64,000 nt of DNA from JAMLHH01 sp964653095 (GTDB lineage: Bacteria > Bacteroidota > Bacteroidia > Chitinophagales > JADIYW01): the NCBI GenBank assembly GCA_964653095.1, contig CAZZEH010000013.1:27799-91798 (forward strand), written 5' to 3'. How positions within the stretch are numbered: the first letter of the stretch is position 1; each line of letters starts with the position of its first letter. Positions 17,173 through 28,900 of this stretch are shown here, piece by piece. Below the pieces are notes generated by a model. It was not told the origin of the DNA. It saw only the letters and a list, made by a program, of their open reading frames with translations, and did not search any database. A program made the position numbers and the translations under genes.

Positions 17173-19168
17173 CAGAAGTTTCTATGCTGAGCAGATACGC
17201 TCCGGCAGCTAAATGTCGCATAGGCAACTCTACCGTTCCGACTGGGCGATGAACTTCCCGACTGAATACGATTCCGCCTGTAAGCGCTATGATGGATATG
17301 CGAATGTTTTCCAGAGGTTTGACAGTATTAAAATTGACTTTTAGCACATCATCTACCGGATTGGGATACAATTGAATGATGCCGTCTGAGAGGTGTTTTT
17401 CTACAGAAGTGACTAAAGGTTCCGTATGCGCATCATCAGGCTTTCCGGTCAAATTTTCTACCCAGTTATACTCCAATTTCACGCCATCTACTTCCACCAT
17501 TCCGTAATAATGCCACTCTACCTTATTAAATACATACACCCATTTCTCTTGGTACTTAGCATGGCGAATGATATCTTTAAAAGCTTCAAAGCTTCCGTAC
17601 ATCTCATGATTTCCTACTACACAAGCCCAAAGTTGGCCATCTTGATCCTGGCAAGCATAAGCACCGTTGACGATATCCATACAGTGTCTGAGAACTGCAA
17701 TATAGCTGTCTCCTTTTCTGCCTATTATCCATTTTCCTTCTTCTCGGTACTCATCAAAATTTTCATCCTCCCAAAATAAAATGACATCATGCTTTTCTCT
17801 GCCAAGCAACTTCAAGCTTTTTTTCGGTCGATACATGATTAATGCCATATTTTCCTTTTGCTGCACATAAGGCAGATTAGAATTACTATAAATACTATTA
17901 GACCCCAATGATTGATTGGCATTACCCGATTGTGTGCTGACTGCAATATTGTCAATATTTGCCGACCAAGGCCATTGTTGATATCCGGCCCTGCCTTTCC
18001 AAAAATTTTGCAGAGAAGAAAGTGTCACACCTTTATTTTTAAAAATGGCAATATCTGCCTGCGTATTCACCGAGCTATAAGAAATCGAAGAGGCAAGTTT
18101 TGCCAATACCGGAGCCAAGCCAACAGGGATATTCTTAAAATCTTTAAAATCTTTAAATTCACCATGATTCCATAAATTATAGTCACTTAAAAGTCGTGCC
18201 GTCTGGAGAGCTGTTTCCGGATGAAAAAAAGCCCCTGCACTCCATTGAAATATGGTTTGATCTGCCGGTAATAAATCTTTATGTACCTGATGTATTTCAC
18301 TGATAGAATGTCCTATATGCATCAATTTATTTTCTTTGGAAGACCATGACTCCGCCGCATGCTGCACATCAAAAGACGAAGTGGCAAGAAAAGCTCCCGC
18401 ATGACTAGACTGATCAGGTTTTTCTCCCAATCCGGTCAGCAGATAAATCAGATGGCTGTGATTTTGTCGATATGCGCTCTCGTATTTACTCCTGTAATTT
18501 CTTGCAGATGCAGGGAAAAAGACACCTTTGTCATTGACTAACAATAAAATATCCCGCAGCAGCCTATCCGCCGCCACGGTAGCTTTTTGTTTAATTTCTT
18601 CATCTTGTGCAAAATCTACCAAATTGAGCAGTCCGCTTAAAGTATATGGCAAATACACCGAAGAAAAAAATTCGTAATATCCATATCTTATTTTTAAATC
18701 GAGGCAGTGCAGCAGTTTTTTCCTCAATTCAGAATCTCTGTCTATCCCATATTTTTCTTTTAACAACCAAGCTGAGGACAGCCACATTGTAATGTGATTT
18801 TCCGACCAATATACCCTCGTCGATTCATGAGGAGTCAGCCACATCGGCAAAGTATCTATTGCAGGTAAAATCAGATGCTCATACTCTCCGTGAGACAAAA
18901 ACAGCACTCTTACCAATTGCACAAGCTTGAAGTCAAACTCTCCGTTTGTGGGAATCCCTTCTATAATTTCTTGCAGTGTGTTTGCATCTACCGGCACACC
19001 TAAATATGCCTGAATGGGAATCACACTCTCGTGAAAATTCGCTATCGCTGTCGTTCTGTAATCCTCTAATCGGTCATGATATACCTCAGACTGAAAAGTC
19101 AACTCCCCGGCTTTTAGGGAAAACACCATCACAACTGTCAATACCGATAAGAGCCAATTCTTATTCAT
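17138..19168 (-). CDS. Secreted protein with T9SS sorting domain, possible polysaccharide-degrading enzyme
   Basis: I start it at the ATG at 19168 (MNKNWLLSVLTVVMVFSLKAG, a signal peptide) rather than the TTG at 19177. Residues about 30-330 are helix-rich with repeated Trp/Tyr/His segments (TRVYWSENHITMWLSSAWLL, YGYYEFFSSVYLPYTL, NHSHLIYLLTGLG), suggesting an alpha/alpha-toroid as in many polysaccharide lyases. Residues about 340-590 look beta-rich. The last ~75 residues are a type A T9SS sorting domain (IQLYPNPVDDVLKVNFN ... GAYLLSIETSDEILTKKIIVK), so the protein is exported across the outer membrane. I do not recognise a named family. Its position directly before a GH88/105 hydrolase supports a joint role in uronic-acid polysaccharide breakdown, but that is inference. 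Confidence 0.65.
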   Translation of the reverse strand: MNKNWLLSVLTVVMVFSLKAGELTFQSEVYHDRLEDYRTTAIANFHESVIPIQAYLGVPVDANTLQEIIEGIPTNGEFDFKLVQLVRVLFLSHGEYEHLILPAIDTLPMWLTPHESTRVYWSENHITMWLSSAWLLKEKYGIDRDSELRKKLLHCLDLKIRYGYYEFFSSVYLPYTLSGLLNLVDFAQDEEIKQKATVAADRLLRDILLLVNDKGVFFPASARNYRSKYESAYRQNHSHLIYLLTGLGEKPDQSSHAGAFLATSSFDVQHAAESWSSKENKLMHIGHSISEIHQVHKDLLPADQTIFQWSAGAFFHPETALQTARLLSDYNLWNHGEFKDFKDFKNIPVGLAPVLAKLASSISYSSVNTQADIAIFKNKGVTLSSLQNFWKGRAGYQQWPWSANIDNIAVSTQSGNANQSLGSNSIYSNSNLPYVQQKENMALIMYRPKKSLKLLGREKHDVILFWEDENFDEYREEGKWIIGRKGDSYIAVLRHCMDIVNGAYACQDQDGQLWACVVGNHEMYGSFEAFKDIIRHAKYQEKWVYVFNKVEWHYYGMVEVDGVKLEYNWVENLTGKPDDAHTEPLVTSVEKHLSDGIIQLYPNPVDDVLKVNFNTVKPLENIRISIIALTGGIVFSREVHRPVGTVELPMRHLAAGAYLLSIETSDEILTKKIIVK

Positions 19169-19318
19169 GTGCAGCAAGTTACGTAAATAAAAATTTCGAA
19201 ATTAAAATTTTCTAAAAAATAAAAGCAATAAATTGATTTTCACGGCAAACACAACTTTTTCGTTGGTTTTTTTCGTTGGCAGGAACTACTATCAAAGGCT
19301 TTACTGCCTTTAAAAGGT

Positions 19319-19951
19319 ATGCAAATTGTGTCTAATCGTATCTTTTACTTCGCGCTGACTTTGATTATATCTTTATCCTGTTTGGAAAAATATGATTTAG
19401 ATTTTGAGGAGGCAGGAAAAAATTTAACGCTCAATTCTGAACTTGAAATCAATAAAAAAATAAGAGCATTAGTCATGCTAACAAAATCACCTTTGGACTA
19501 CGACCATTATTTCACCCGGCCAGATGCAGAAGTCCTGCTCTATGAGGACGGTGAACTTTTTGACATTTCGTACTATGCAACCAAAAATGGGCAGACAAGT
19601 ATTTATCGGTCTGACCGACAAGTTTTGCCCGATAAGGAATATATGTTTAAAATCAAGTACAAAGATTTTCCTGAACTAAGAGCTGTACAAAGGACATTTG
19701 ATTATCCGAATATTGAAAATATACTATCGGACAGTGTGAGAGCTGTTTGGTTGTACGTAGAAATCGGTGTAATGGACAAAGACACCTCCACGCCTCAAAT
19801 GGTCAAGTTTGGCAAACAAGATACACATGATATTAGGAGTGCTGACTTTGATTTATTTTGCAAACGGCACAGCTCCTCATACACTCAAAGATGTTTAACT
19901 TCTTCGCACAGGTTTTGCATTTGTTGTAAGTCGGCAGTAAGCTGTTTGTAA
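19319..19951 (+). pseudogene. Truncated DUF4249-like lipoprotein
   Basis: N-terminal lipoprotein signal (IFYFALTLIISLSC, Cys at the lipobox) followed by a stretch that fits DUF4249 proteins: an early beta-domain, PDAEVLLYEDGELFDISYY, YRSDRQVLPDKEYMFKIKYKDFPELRAVQRTFDYP. DUF4249 proteins usually run to about 270-380 residues. Here the family-like sequence stops near residue 180, and the final ~30 residues (CKRHSSSYTQRCLTSSHRFC) are Cys/Ser-rich and look like out-of-frame reading. It converges on the giant repeat gene with seven bases between stops, so the missing 3' part was probably lost by deletion. It could still be translated as a short lipoprotein. Confidence 0.55.
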
Positions 19952-19958
19952 CAAGCTA

Positions 19959-22900
19959 TTATTCTACCACCACCTTATAAATAAATGCCTCTCCCTTGTT
20001 TTCTATTTTCAAATGATACATACCTCTCACCAAATTTTTGGTATTCACCAAATTATTTCCATCCTGTAAAAGCTGACCGTAAACTAATCTACTAAGACCA
20101 TCAAAGAGATACATCCGGGTTTCTTCTTGTACAATATCCTGTGCCAATACGTGGAAAGTCCCGTTATTCGGATTGGGATAAATGAGATACTGCGGTGTAT
20201 TTCTTTTTTGTCCGAATGAGACCTCCACAATTTTGCTGTATTTGTAGGTATCATCAAAGTCTGTCATTTTCAGGCGGTAATAGTTGGTGCCTGACAATGG
20301 AGATTCGTCCCACACATCGTAATGCTGTTCTATGCCATTGAGGGCAGAGATGGTAGAGATGGTTTCCCAGTTTTTGGCATCAATGCTTCTTTCTATTCCG
20401 AAATGAGATACATTTTCTTCGTTGACAGTATGCCATTGCAGATAGGTATTGTCATCTATTGCAGCAGCTGTAAAACTCAAAAGGTCTAAAGGAAGTATGG
20501 CATCGTCCATCGTCATCGCCATCGTACCGGTACTGAAGCTGGTGACCTGAAACTCTGCGTAGCGAATATCCTGATACTCTCCGAAGATGTAGCCGGATGT
20601 ATCTGCATGTTCGCCGTACTGATATTCTTTATAACCGGTAGCCTGAATATTCCAGATATCATTGCCGTCAACTTTATAAAGTGTAAGTTTAGACAGACTG
20701 TCAACTACCATCTGAGAGGAAACATCCGCACTATCTGTTTCATTGAAATAGAATCTGATGCTGACAGGATTTGTAAAAGTATTTTCACTTTCCAATGCCC
20801 AGCTTCTGTTGAACGGATAGAAGTTTTTAGTCTGTCCGTAAGGCATACGAAGTCCCTGCGCATAAGAACCATAATTTTCATGGAGTACAGTAGCAGCTGA
20901 TATCTCTCCCAGATTCTGTCCCTGAGGGTGTACAGATACAAAGATTTTATCTTCATCATCATGGTGATAGAAATGTATCCATCCGTCAGGTGTTTCACAG
21001 CTTCCGCTGGCTGTCAGGGCTGTATTGGCGATAGCCTGCAATGAATATCCCTGATTTTCATAAGCTCCCATATCTACGATGTCATTCACTATTCTTGTAT
21101 TTCCGCCTATATCAGCCGTAATCCCTGCCGGAATATCCACATTATTTCCGGCATTGATGGCGGGGGAGCAAGCCTGTAACCTGTAATCTCCTGCCGTGGG
21201 ATTGACAAACATCGGGTCGGTAATGCCATCTATATTACCTGTACCGGAGCCGTCCTCACCCTGTATCAGGCTATACTGACTGTTGCTAAAATCATCATCA
21301 TTACTACTTCGATATATACCATTACCCCAGATGATAGAATTGCGAATAACCGGAATACCAGAATATAGCAAATTGACATTATTATACCATTCGGCTCCCT
21401 GAGTGGCAGTATTCCCGGATATGGTCACGTTTGTAATTTTAATTGGCGAAGTTGAATTGTATATACCTCCCCCATTCTGAACGGCAGTGTTTCCCCAAAA
21501 AGCAGTATTTACCACGTCAGGGGCAGAACGGGTACTATTGTATATTCCACCACCGGAATTAGTAGCAGTGTTTCCCGAAAAAATACTATTTATAATTGAG
21601 AATGTGGTTTGATTGTACATTCCACCCCCAAATTGGGCAGTATTTCCGGAAAAGATACAATGCGATAGGAAAGGAGTACCTGACAGAAATATCCCCCCGC
21701 CACTACTACCAGATACATTGTCCAAAAAGATACAGTGTAGTATAAAAGGTGATGCGGATAAAATGGCCATTCCACCACCCAAATAACCAACATGATTTCC
21801 GGTGAAAGTGCAGTAGCGTATTATAGGAGCAGCACCTGCGATGGCCATTCCGCCGCCTTCATCTCTGTAAACAAATCTGCCGTTTACCGCAACAGTAGTA
21901 GCTCCTGCATCTGCATTTGCCGCAGTGATAGTAAATCCGTCTAATACAAGGCTACTATCTATGTCTGTGCCTGCTATAATGACTACGTGGTGGGCATTAT
22001 CCGAGCTGTCGCCTGGAACTCCGATATCACCGCTGAGGATAGTTTTGTTCAATTCGTAGTTGCGTTCTCCCCCACCGGACGGATATCCGCCTAATACTTT
22101 CAGATTTCCACGGGTAAAGACAAAAGATTTATCCCTGTCCGTAGTACCGGCTCCTGCGATATATTCAGGATAGTAGGTGCCTTTTGCTACCAGAATAGTG
22201 TCCACGTTCATACAGATTTGGGCGTTATGCACGGCATCTGCCAGAGATGGATATGCCATCGCCCATGAACTGCCGTCGCCGGATACTGCTACAGAGCTGT
22301 CCACATACAACGTATTGCTAATGATATCCAATGTCAGCGTGACGGTACTGTCGCAACCATTTGACGAAATAAAAATTTCCGTATAAACTCCCGGAGCAGA
22401 GAGTGATTGCGTTCCAAAAATATAAGGCAACTCATTAGCGCAGACTGTTACTGTTGCGTTATTGAAAACAGGCGATACTTCCAATGTCAGCGTAACGATA
22501 CTGTCGCAACCATTTGACGAAATAAAAAGTTCCGTATAGATTCCCGGTTCGGTCAGAGCCTGTGTGCCGAAATGATAAGGAAAGCCATCCTGACAAATCA
22601 TTAAAAATTCGGTATAATCTGTAGAATATATCTCTAAAGTGAGTGTAACGGTGCTATCGCAACCACCTACGGAGATAAATATTTCCGTATAAATTCCAGG
22701 TTCGGTCAGAGATTTTGTGCCGAAAACATGGGGCAATTCATCAGGACAAAGCGCCAAGGAGACACTGTCTTTTTTAGGAATCGGAAGCTTATCACCCTGA
22801 TATTCAAAAGCTCCCATATCTACCGTGCTTTCATATATGCGCAGGTTCCCTGCTAAATCGGTGGTGAGTCCTGCCGGAACATGTGTATTATTTCCGGCAT

Positions 22901-25900
22901 TGATAGCAGGGGAGCAAGCCTGTAACCTGAAATCTCCTGTCGCAGGTTGGGCAAATAGCGGATCTACATCAATGTTATTACCACCATCAGTACCAAAATC
23001 AGTCCACGAAGAGCTGCCACTGCCACCGCTGCCCTGAACCAAACTATGATAGAATTCCGGAGTAGAGGAATAATTGTAGAAATTATCAACCCCGGATGTG
23101 GCCGTGTTTCCCCAAATAATGCTATTATGGAATTTAGGAGAAGAAGAATAAACATTACACATACCTCCGCCATTAAATGCCGTATTGCCGCTTATCGTCG
23201 CATTGGTCAACGTGAGAGAAGAAGGATTACTATTGTACATACCCCCACCATACATTGCCACATTTCCACTAATCATCACATTAATCATAGTAGCCGAAGA
23301 AGAACCGTTATACATTCCACCGCCATAGGATGTCGTATTGCCACTAATCGTCACATTAATCATAGTGGGCGAAGAAGAAGAAGAAGAATTATACATACCT
23401 CCGCCAGAGGAGCTTGCCGTATTACCACTAATCGTCACATTAGTCATAGTGGGCGAAGAAGAAGAATTATACATACCTCCACCAGAGTTATTCGCTATAT
23501 TACTGTCGATCAGCATATGGGTCAGCACGGGTGAAGAATAATAATTATACATTCCACCACCATTGTTATCTGCCGTATTACCGCTTATCGTCACATTAGT
23601 CAGTACGGGTAAAGAAGAACCATTATACATTCCACCACCATTGTTATCTGCCGTATTACCGCTTATCGTCACATTAGTCAGTACGGGTAAAGAAGAACCA
23701 TTATACATTCCACCACCATTGTTATCTGCCGTATTACCGCTTATCGTTACATTGGTCATAGTGGGAGAAGAAGAAGAATTATACATACCTCCGCCAAAAT
23801 CCTTAAAAACAGAGATACCATATACTGTTATGTTCCCACTGCCATCCGCATTGCCGTCACTAATCGTAAAACCATTTAAGACAAAGGTACTATCGATAGC
23901 TGCCCCTACTGTAATGACTACGTGGTGAGCATTGTCCGTACTGTCTCCCCGGATTCCAATATCTCCACTGAGGATAGTTTTGTTGACGGTATGATTTCTT
24001 TCTCCGCCACCGGAAGGGTAACCGCCTAATACTTTAAGGTGGCCACGGGTAAATACAAAAGATTTATCCCTGTCCGTAGTGCCGGTCCCTGCTATAGACT
24101 CAGGATAATAGGTGCCTTTTGCCACTAAAATACTGTCCACACAAGGCGAGTTGCACGACATGGCTATCGCTTCATCCATAGTCTGAAAGGCAGTCCCCCA
24201 AGAACTGCCATCCCCCGATACAGCCACAGAGCTGTCCACATAAACCGTGGTATTTTGCAGAACATTCAATTCTATTATTGCAATATGATAACATTCAACA
24301 CCAACAAGCAAAGTATCTAAATAGACTCCTGCATCAGTGTATTCATGATTCCAGAATGAAAATATCTGTCCATCGCAAATCTCTGTCTGTATAGTATCTG
24401 TCGAAAAATACTGCTGATAAGCGCTCTGAAATTCATATGCTCCCATATCTACCGTGCTTTCATAGATGCGCAGGTTCCCCGCTAAATCGGTGGTAAGTCC
24501 TGCCGGAATATGTGCATTGTTTCCGGCATTGATAGCAGGCGAGCAAGGCCGTAACCTGAAATTTCCTGCCGAAGGATTGACAAACATCGGGTCGGTAGTG
24601 CCGACAATATTGCCTGTGCCGGAACCGTTTTGACCCTGTATCAGGCTGTATCGACGGTCGAAAGAACCGGAGTTGACAAATACTCCGTTGCCCCAGATGA
24701 TTGAGTTGCGGACAACAGGCATTCCTGAATTATTGTACCATTCTGCTCCTTGGGCAGAAGTATTGCCGGAGATAGTCACGTTGGAAATAACAGGATTACC
24801 CCCCATGTTTAGCCAGCCACCACCACCGCTATATCCATGATTACCGCTGAATACGGCATTCGTTATGGAAGGATTGCCCGAACCATTGTACCATCCTGCG
24901 CCCCATCTTGCCGTGTTGAATAGCAAAGAGACATGGCTCACATGAGGGCTTGCTCCGCCTGTATTGTACCAGCCACCACCATCGTGCTGATTGATAGTAT
25001 ACCCGTTCACCACGATGCTCCTGTCGGAGTTGTTGGCATTTCCATCTGTGACAGTAAATCCATCTAATACAAATGTGCCGTTTACGGACGCATCTGTCGT
25101 CATGACTACATGGTAGGCATTGTCCGAGCTGTCACCCGGAACTCCGATATCTCCACTGAGGATAGTTTTGTTCAATTCATAGTTCCGTTCTCCGCCACCG
25201 GACGGATAAGCTCCCAATATTTTCAGATTCCCACGGGTGAATACAAAAGATTTGTCCCTGTCTATAGTGCCGTTTCCTGCGAAATATTCAGGATAATAAG
25301 TACCTTTTGCCACTAAAATACTGTCGATGCCCATACATTCATGGGCTTTTCGTACCGCAACTGCCAGAGATGAATAAGCCTCCACCCACGAACTGCCATC
25401 ACCGGACACTGCCAAGGAGCTATCCACATACAGCGTGCTGATGACATTTAACGTCAGTGTAACGACACTGTCACAACCATTCACAGAAGTAAATATTTCT
25501 GTGTAAATTCCTGGTGCGCTCAGAGATTGCGTGCCGAAAATATAGGGTAATTCATCGGGGCAGATTTTTACCGATTCAGCGTGATGATAAACAGGATAAA
25601 TATCAAAATCAAGCGTAACGGTACTGTCGCAACCATTCACAGAGGTAAATATTTCCGTGTAAATTCCTGATGCTGTCAGAGATTGCGTGCCGAAAATATA
25701 GGGTAATTCATCGGGGCAGATTTTTACCGATTCAACATGATGATAAACAGGATAAATCTCAAAATCAAGCGTGACAGTACTGTCGCAACCATTTGACGAA
25801 ATAAAAAATTCAGTATAAACTCCAGGAACAGTGAGTGATTGCGTTCCGAAAATATAAGGCAATTCATTAACGCAGGCTGTTACTGTTGCGTTATTAAAAG

Positions 25901-28900
25901 CAGGCAATACTTCCAATGTCAGCGTAACGGTACTGTCGCAACCATTCACAGAGGTAAATATTTCCGTATAAATTCCTGATACCGTCAGAGATTGCGTGCC
26001 GAAAATATAGGGTAATTCACTGGGACAGAGTGCTAGAGACAGGCTGTCTTTCGGGTCAAAATGTTTATCACCCTGATATTCATACGCTCCCATGTCCACC
26101 GTGGTGCCGTGTATTCTCGGACTGCCGTCTATATCGGTAGAGATTCCTGACGAAATCTCCGCATTATTTCCTGCATTGATAGCAGGCGAGCAAGGCTGTA
26201 ACCTGAAATCTCCTGCCCTGGGATTGACAAACAGCGGGTCAGTAGTGCCGGCAATATTGCCTATGCCGGAGCCGTTTTGACCCTGTATCAGGCTGTATCG
26301 ACGGTCGAAAGAACCGGAGTTGACAAATACTCCGTTGCCCCAAATGATAGCGTTACGGACAATGGGCGTTCCTGAATTATTGTACCATTCAGCTCCCTGG
26401 GTAGAAGTATTGCCGGAGATAGTCACGTTGGAAATAACAGGATCACCCCCCATGTTGAGCCAGCCACCGCCACCACCATATCCATGATTACCGCTGGATA
26501 CGGCATTCGTGATGGCAGGATTACCTGAACCATTGTACCATCCTGCGCCCCATCTTGCCGTGTTGGATCGCAAAGAGACATGGCTCACGCGAGGACTTGC
26601 TCCGCCTGTATTGTACCAGCCACCACCATCGTGCTGATTGATAGTATATCCGTTGACCACGATACTCCTGTCGGAGTTGTTGGCATTTCCCCCTGTGACA
26701 GTAAATCCGTCCAATACGAACGTATTGTTCACCGCTGTGCCCGCCGTTATGACTACATGGTACACATTGTCCGAGCTGTCGCCCGGGACTCCGACATCGC
26801 CACTGAGGATAGTTTTGTTCAATTCATAGTCCCGTTCTCCGCCGCCGGATGGATAAGCTCCCAATATTTTCAGATTCCCTCGGGTAAATACAAAAGATTT
26901 ATCCCGGTCGGTGGTGCCATTCCTTGCCCGAAGCTCAGGATAGTATGTGCCTTTTGCCACTAAAATACTGTCTATATCCATACATTCATGGGCTTTTCGT
27001 ACCGCATCCGCCAGAGATGAATAAGCCGTCTCCCAGGAACTGCCATCACCGGATACTGCTACGGAACTATCCACATACAGCGTACTCATCACATTCAATA
27101 TCAGCGTAACAGTACTGTCGCAACCATTTGACGAAATAAAAACTTCCGTATAAATTCCCGGAGCAGTGAGTGATTGCGTACCGAAAATATACGGTAATTC
27201 ATTGGAGCAGATTTTCAAATATTCGGTATGTTGATAAACAGGAGCAATTTCAAAATTCAGTGTAACGGTACTGTCGCAACCGCTCACAGAGGCAAACATT
27301 TCTGTGTAAATGCCCGGTACTGTCAAAGATTGTGTTCCGAAAATATAGGGCAAATCACCCGGGCAAAGTGCCAGAGATATGCTGTCTTTCGGGTCAGAAT
27401 ATTTATCACCCTGATGTTCATAAGCTCCCATGTCCACGGCAGAACCATAAATTCTCGGTTTGCCGTCTATATCGGTAGAGATGCCCGATAGGTGCGAGTC
27501 GCTTCCTGCGTTGACGGCAGGCGAGCAGGGTTTTAATCTGAAATTATTTGCACTGACAAACATCGGGTCGGTATTGCCTTGGAGATTGCCGTCAGAGGTA
27601 TTGGTAATGCCCTGCACTAAGCTGTGGTAATATTCGGGAATACTGGTAGGGCTGGCTCCTCCGCTGTTGAAAATATTGTTGATGTTCCCGTTGGCGGTAT
27701 GGTTGCCCCATATAATGGTATTGTACAGTTTGGGATGCGAAGTCACGTTTCGCATGGCCGTTCCGTTGTTGTCGTTGGTTGCTCCTGTATTGTCCGCAAT
27801 GGTGCTGTTCGTAAATATGGGCAATGAAGCGTTGTTGTAAACTGTTCCGTACGTTGCCGTATTGCCTGTAAACAGCGTATTCACGAATGTTGCGTTGCTG
27901 TTGGTGTGCGACACTACGCCCGCATAAGCCCGATTGCCCGAAAATATGACATTGCGTATCTGAGGCGAAGAATTGGAAATCGACAAGCCTGAGCCACGCT
28001 CATAACGTATGGCTGTGTTGTTTACGGTAATGGAGGTGTTGCCGTCTGCCGAAGTTTGGTATCCTCCGCTGACGGTAAAGCCATCCAATAGTGCCGAGCC
28101 GACATCTCCTGCCGAAATAATGACGTGGTGGGCATCATCGGCTGAAAGCCCTGATACGGCATCAATATCTCCGCTCAAAATAGTTGGGCTGGCTTGGTAG
28201 TTTCTTTCTTCAAGAGTGGTTTCTGTACCTTCAAAACCTCCGTAAATTTGTACGTTTTTGACCATAACGAAAGCGTTATCGCGGTCTTGCGGATTGCTTC
28301 CGTTGAGGTCGTCTGCCCGATAGAGCGGTTTGTAAGTTCCCTGTGCCACATAGATTTTTAGCGGAATGGCATCAAATACGGCAGGGTCTGCATCGCATTG
28401 TTCTTTCGCCCATTTGAGTGCGTCTGCGAGTTGGGGAACGGCATTTGCCCAACTGTTACCGTTCCCGGCCGATACGGAGCTGTTTACGTACAAGATATTA
28501 TTGTTGTCAGGACCAAAGGGAAGACACGCTTCTAAAACTGCCTGTTCGTCTATACAGCTTGTTTTGTTTCCGCTTATGGTTTTCGGATTGCCCGGGTTGG
28601 AAAGATAGGTACAGAAGTTAGACAAGTTACAAACTTCAAGCTGTGGGTTATCGGTAATATACAAGCCGTGACCGCCTCCTATTCCCGTAGGATTGATGTT
28701 TGCCAAGCCCGAGATATCGCTTAGTAAATCGTGTTCCATTACGGCAATATAGCCGTTTATATTTGTGAGCGACGACAAACTATTGAGGTTGGTGAGTGCG
28801 TCATTGCTGCGTATATCAAGGTTTCCGCCTATTGTGGTAACGGCAGACAATCCGTTGAGGTTGGTAAGCAGGTTGTTGTCCTGTATTACCAACGACTCAC

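Noticed and set aside
23544..23777. Regularly spaced near-identical units, considered as a CRISPR array
   Set aside because: Units are 78 bp, directly adjacent without spacers, and stay in the coding frame of the giant protein.
23046..23928. Long plus-strand frames opposite beta-helix module 4, with regular His/Ile/Pro repeats
   Set aside because: They mirror the tandem repeats of the giant minus-strand gene; the minus frame has a signal peptide, domains and a T9SS tail.
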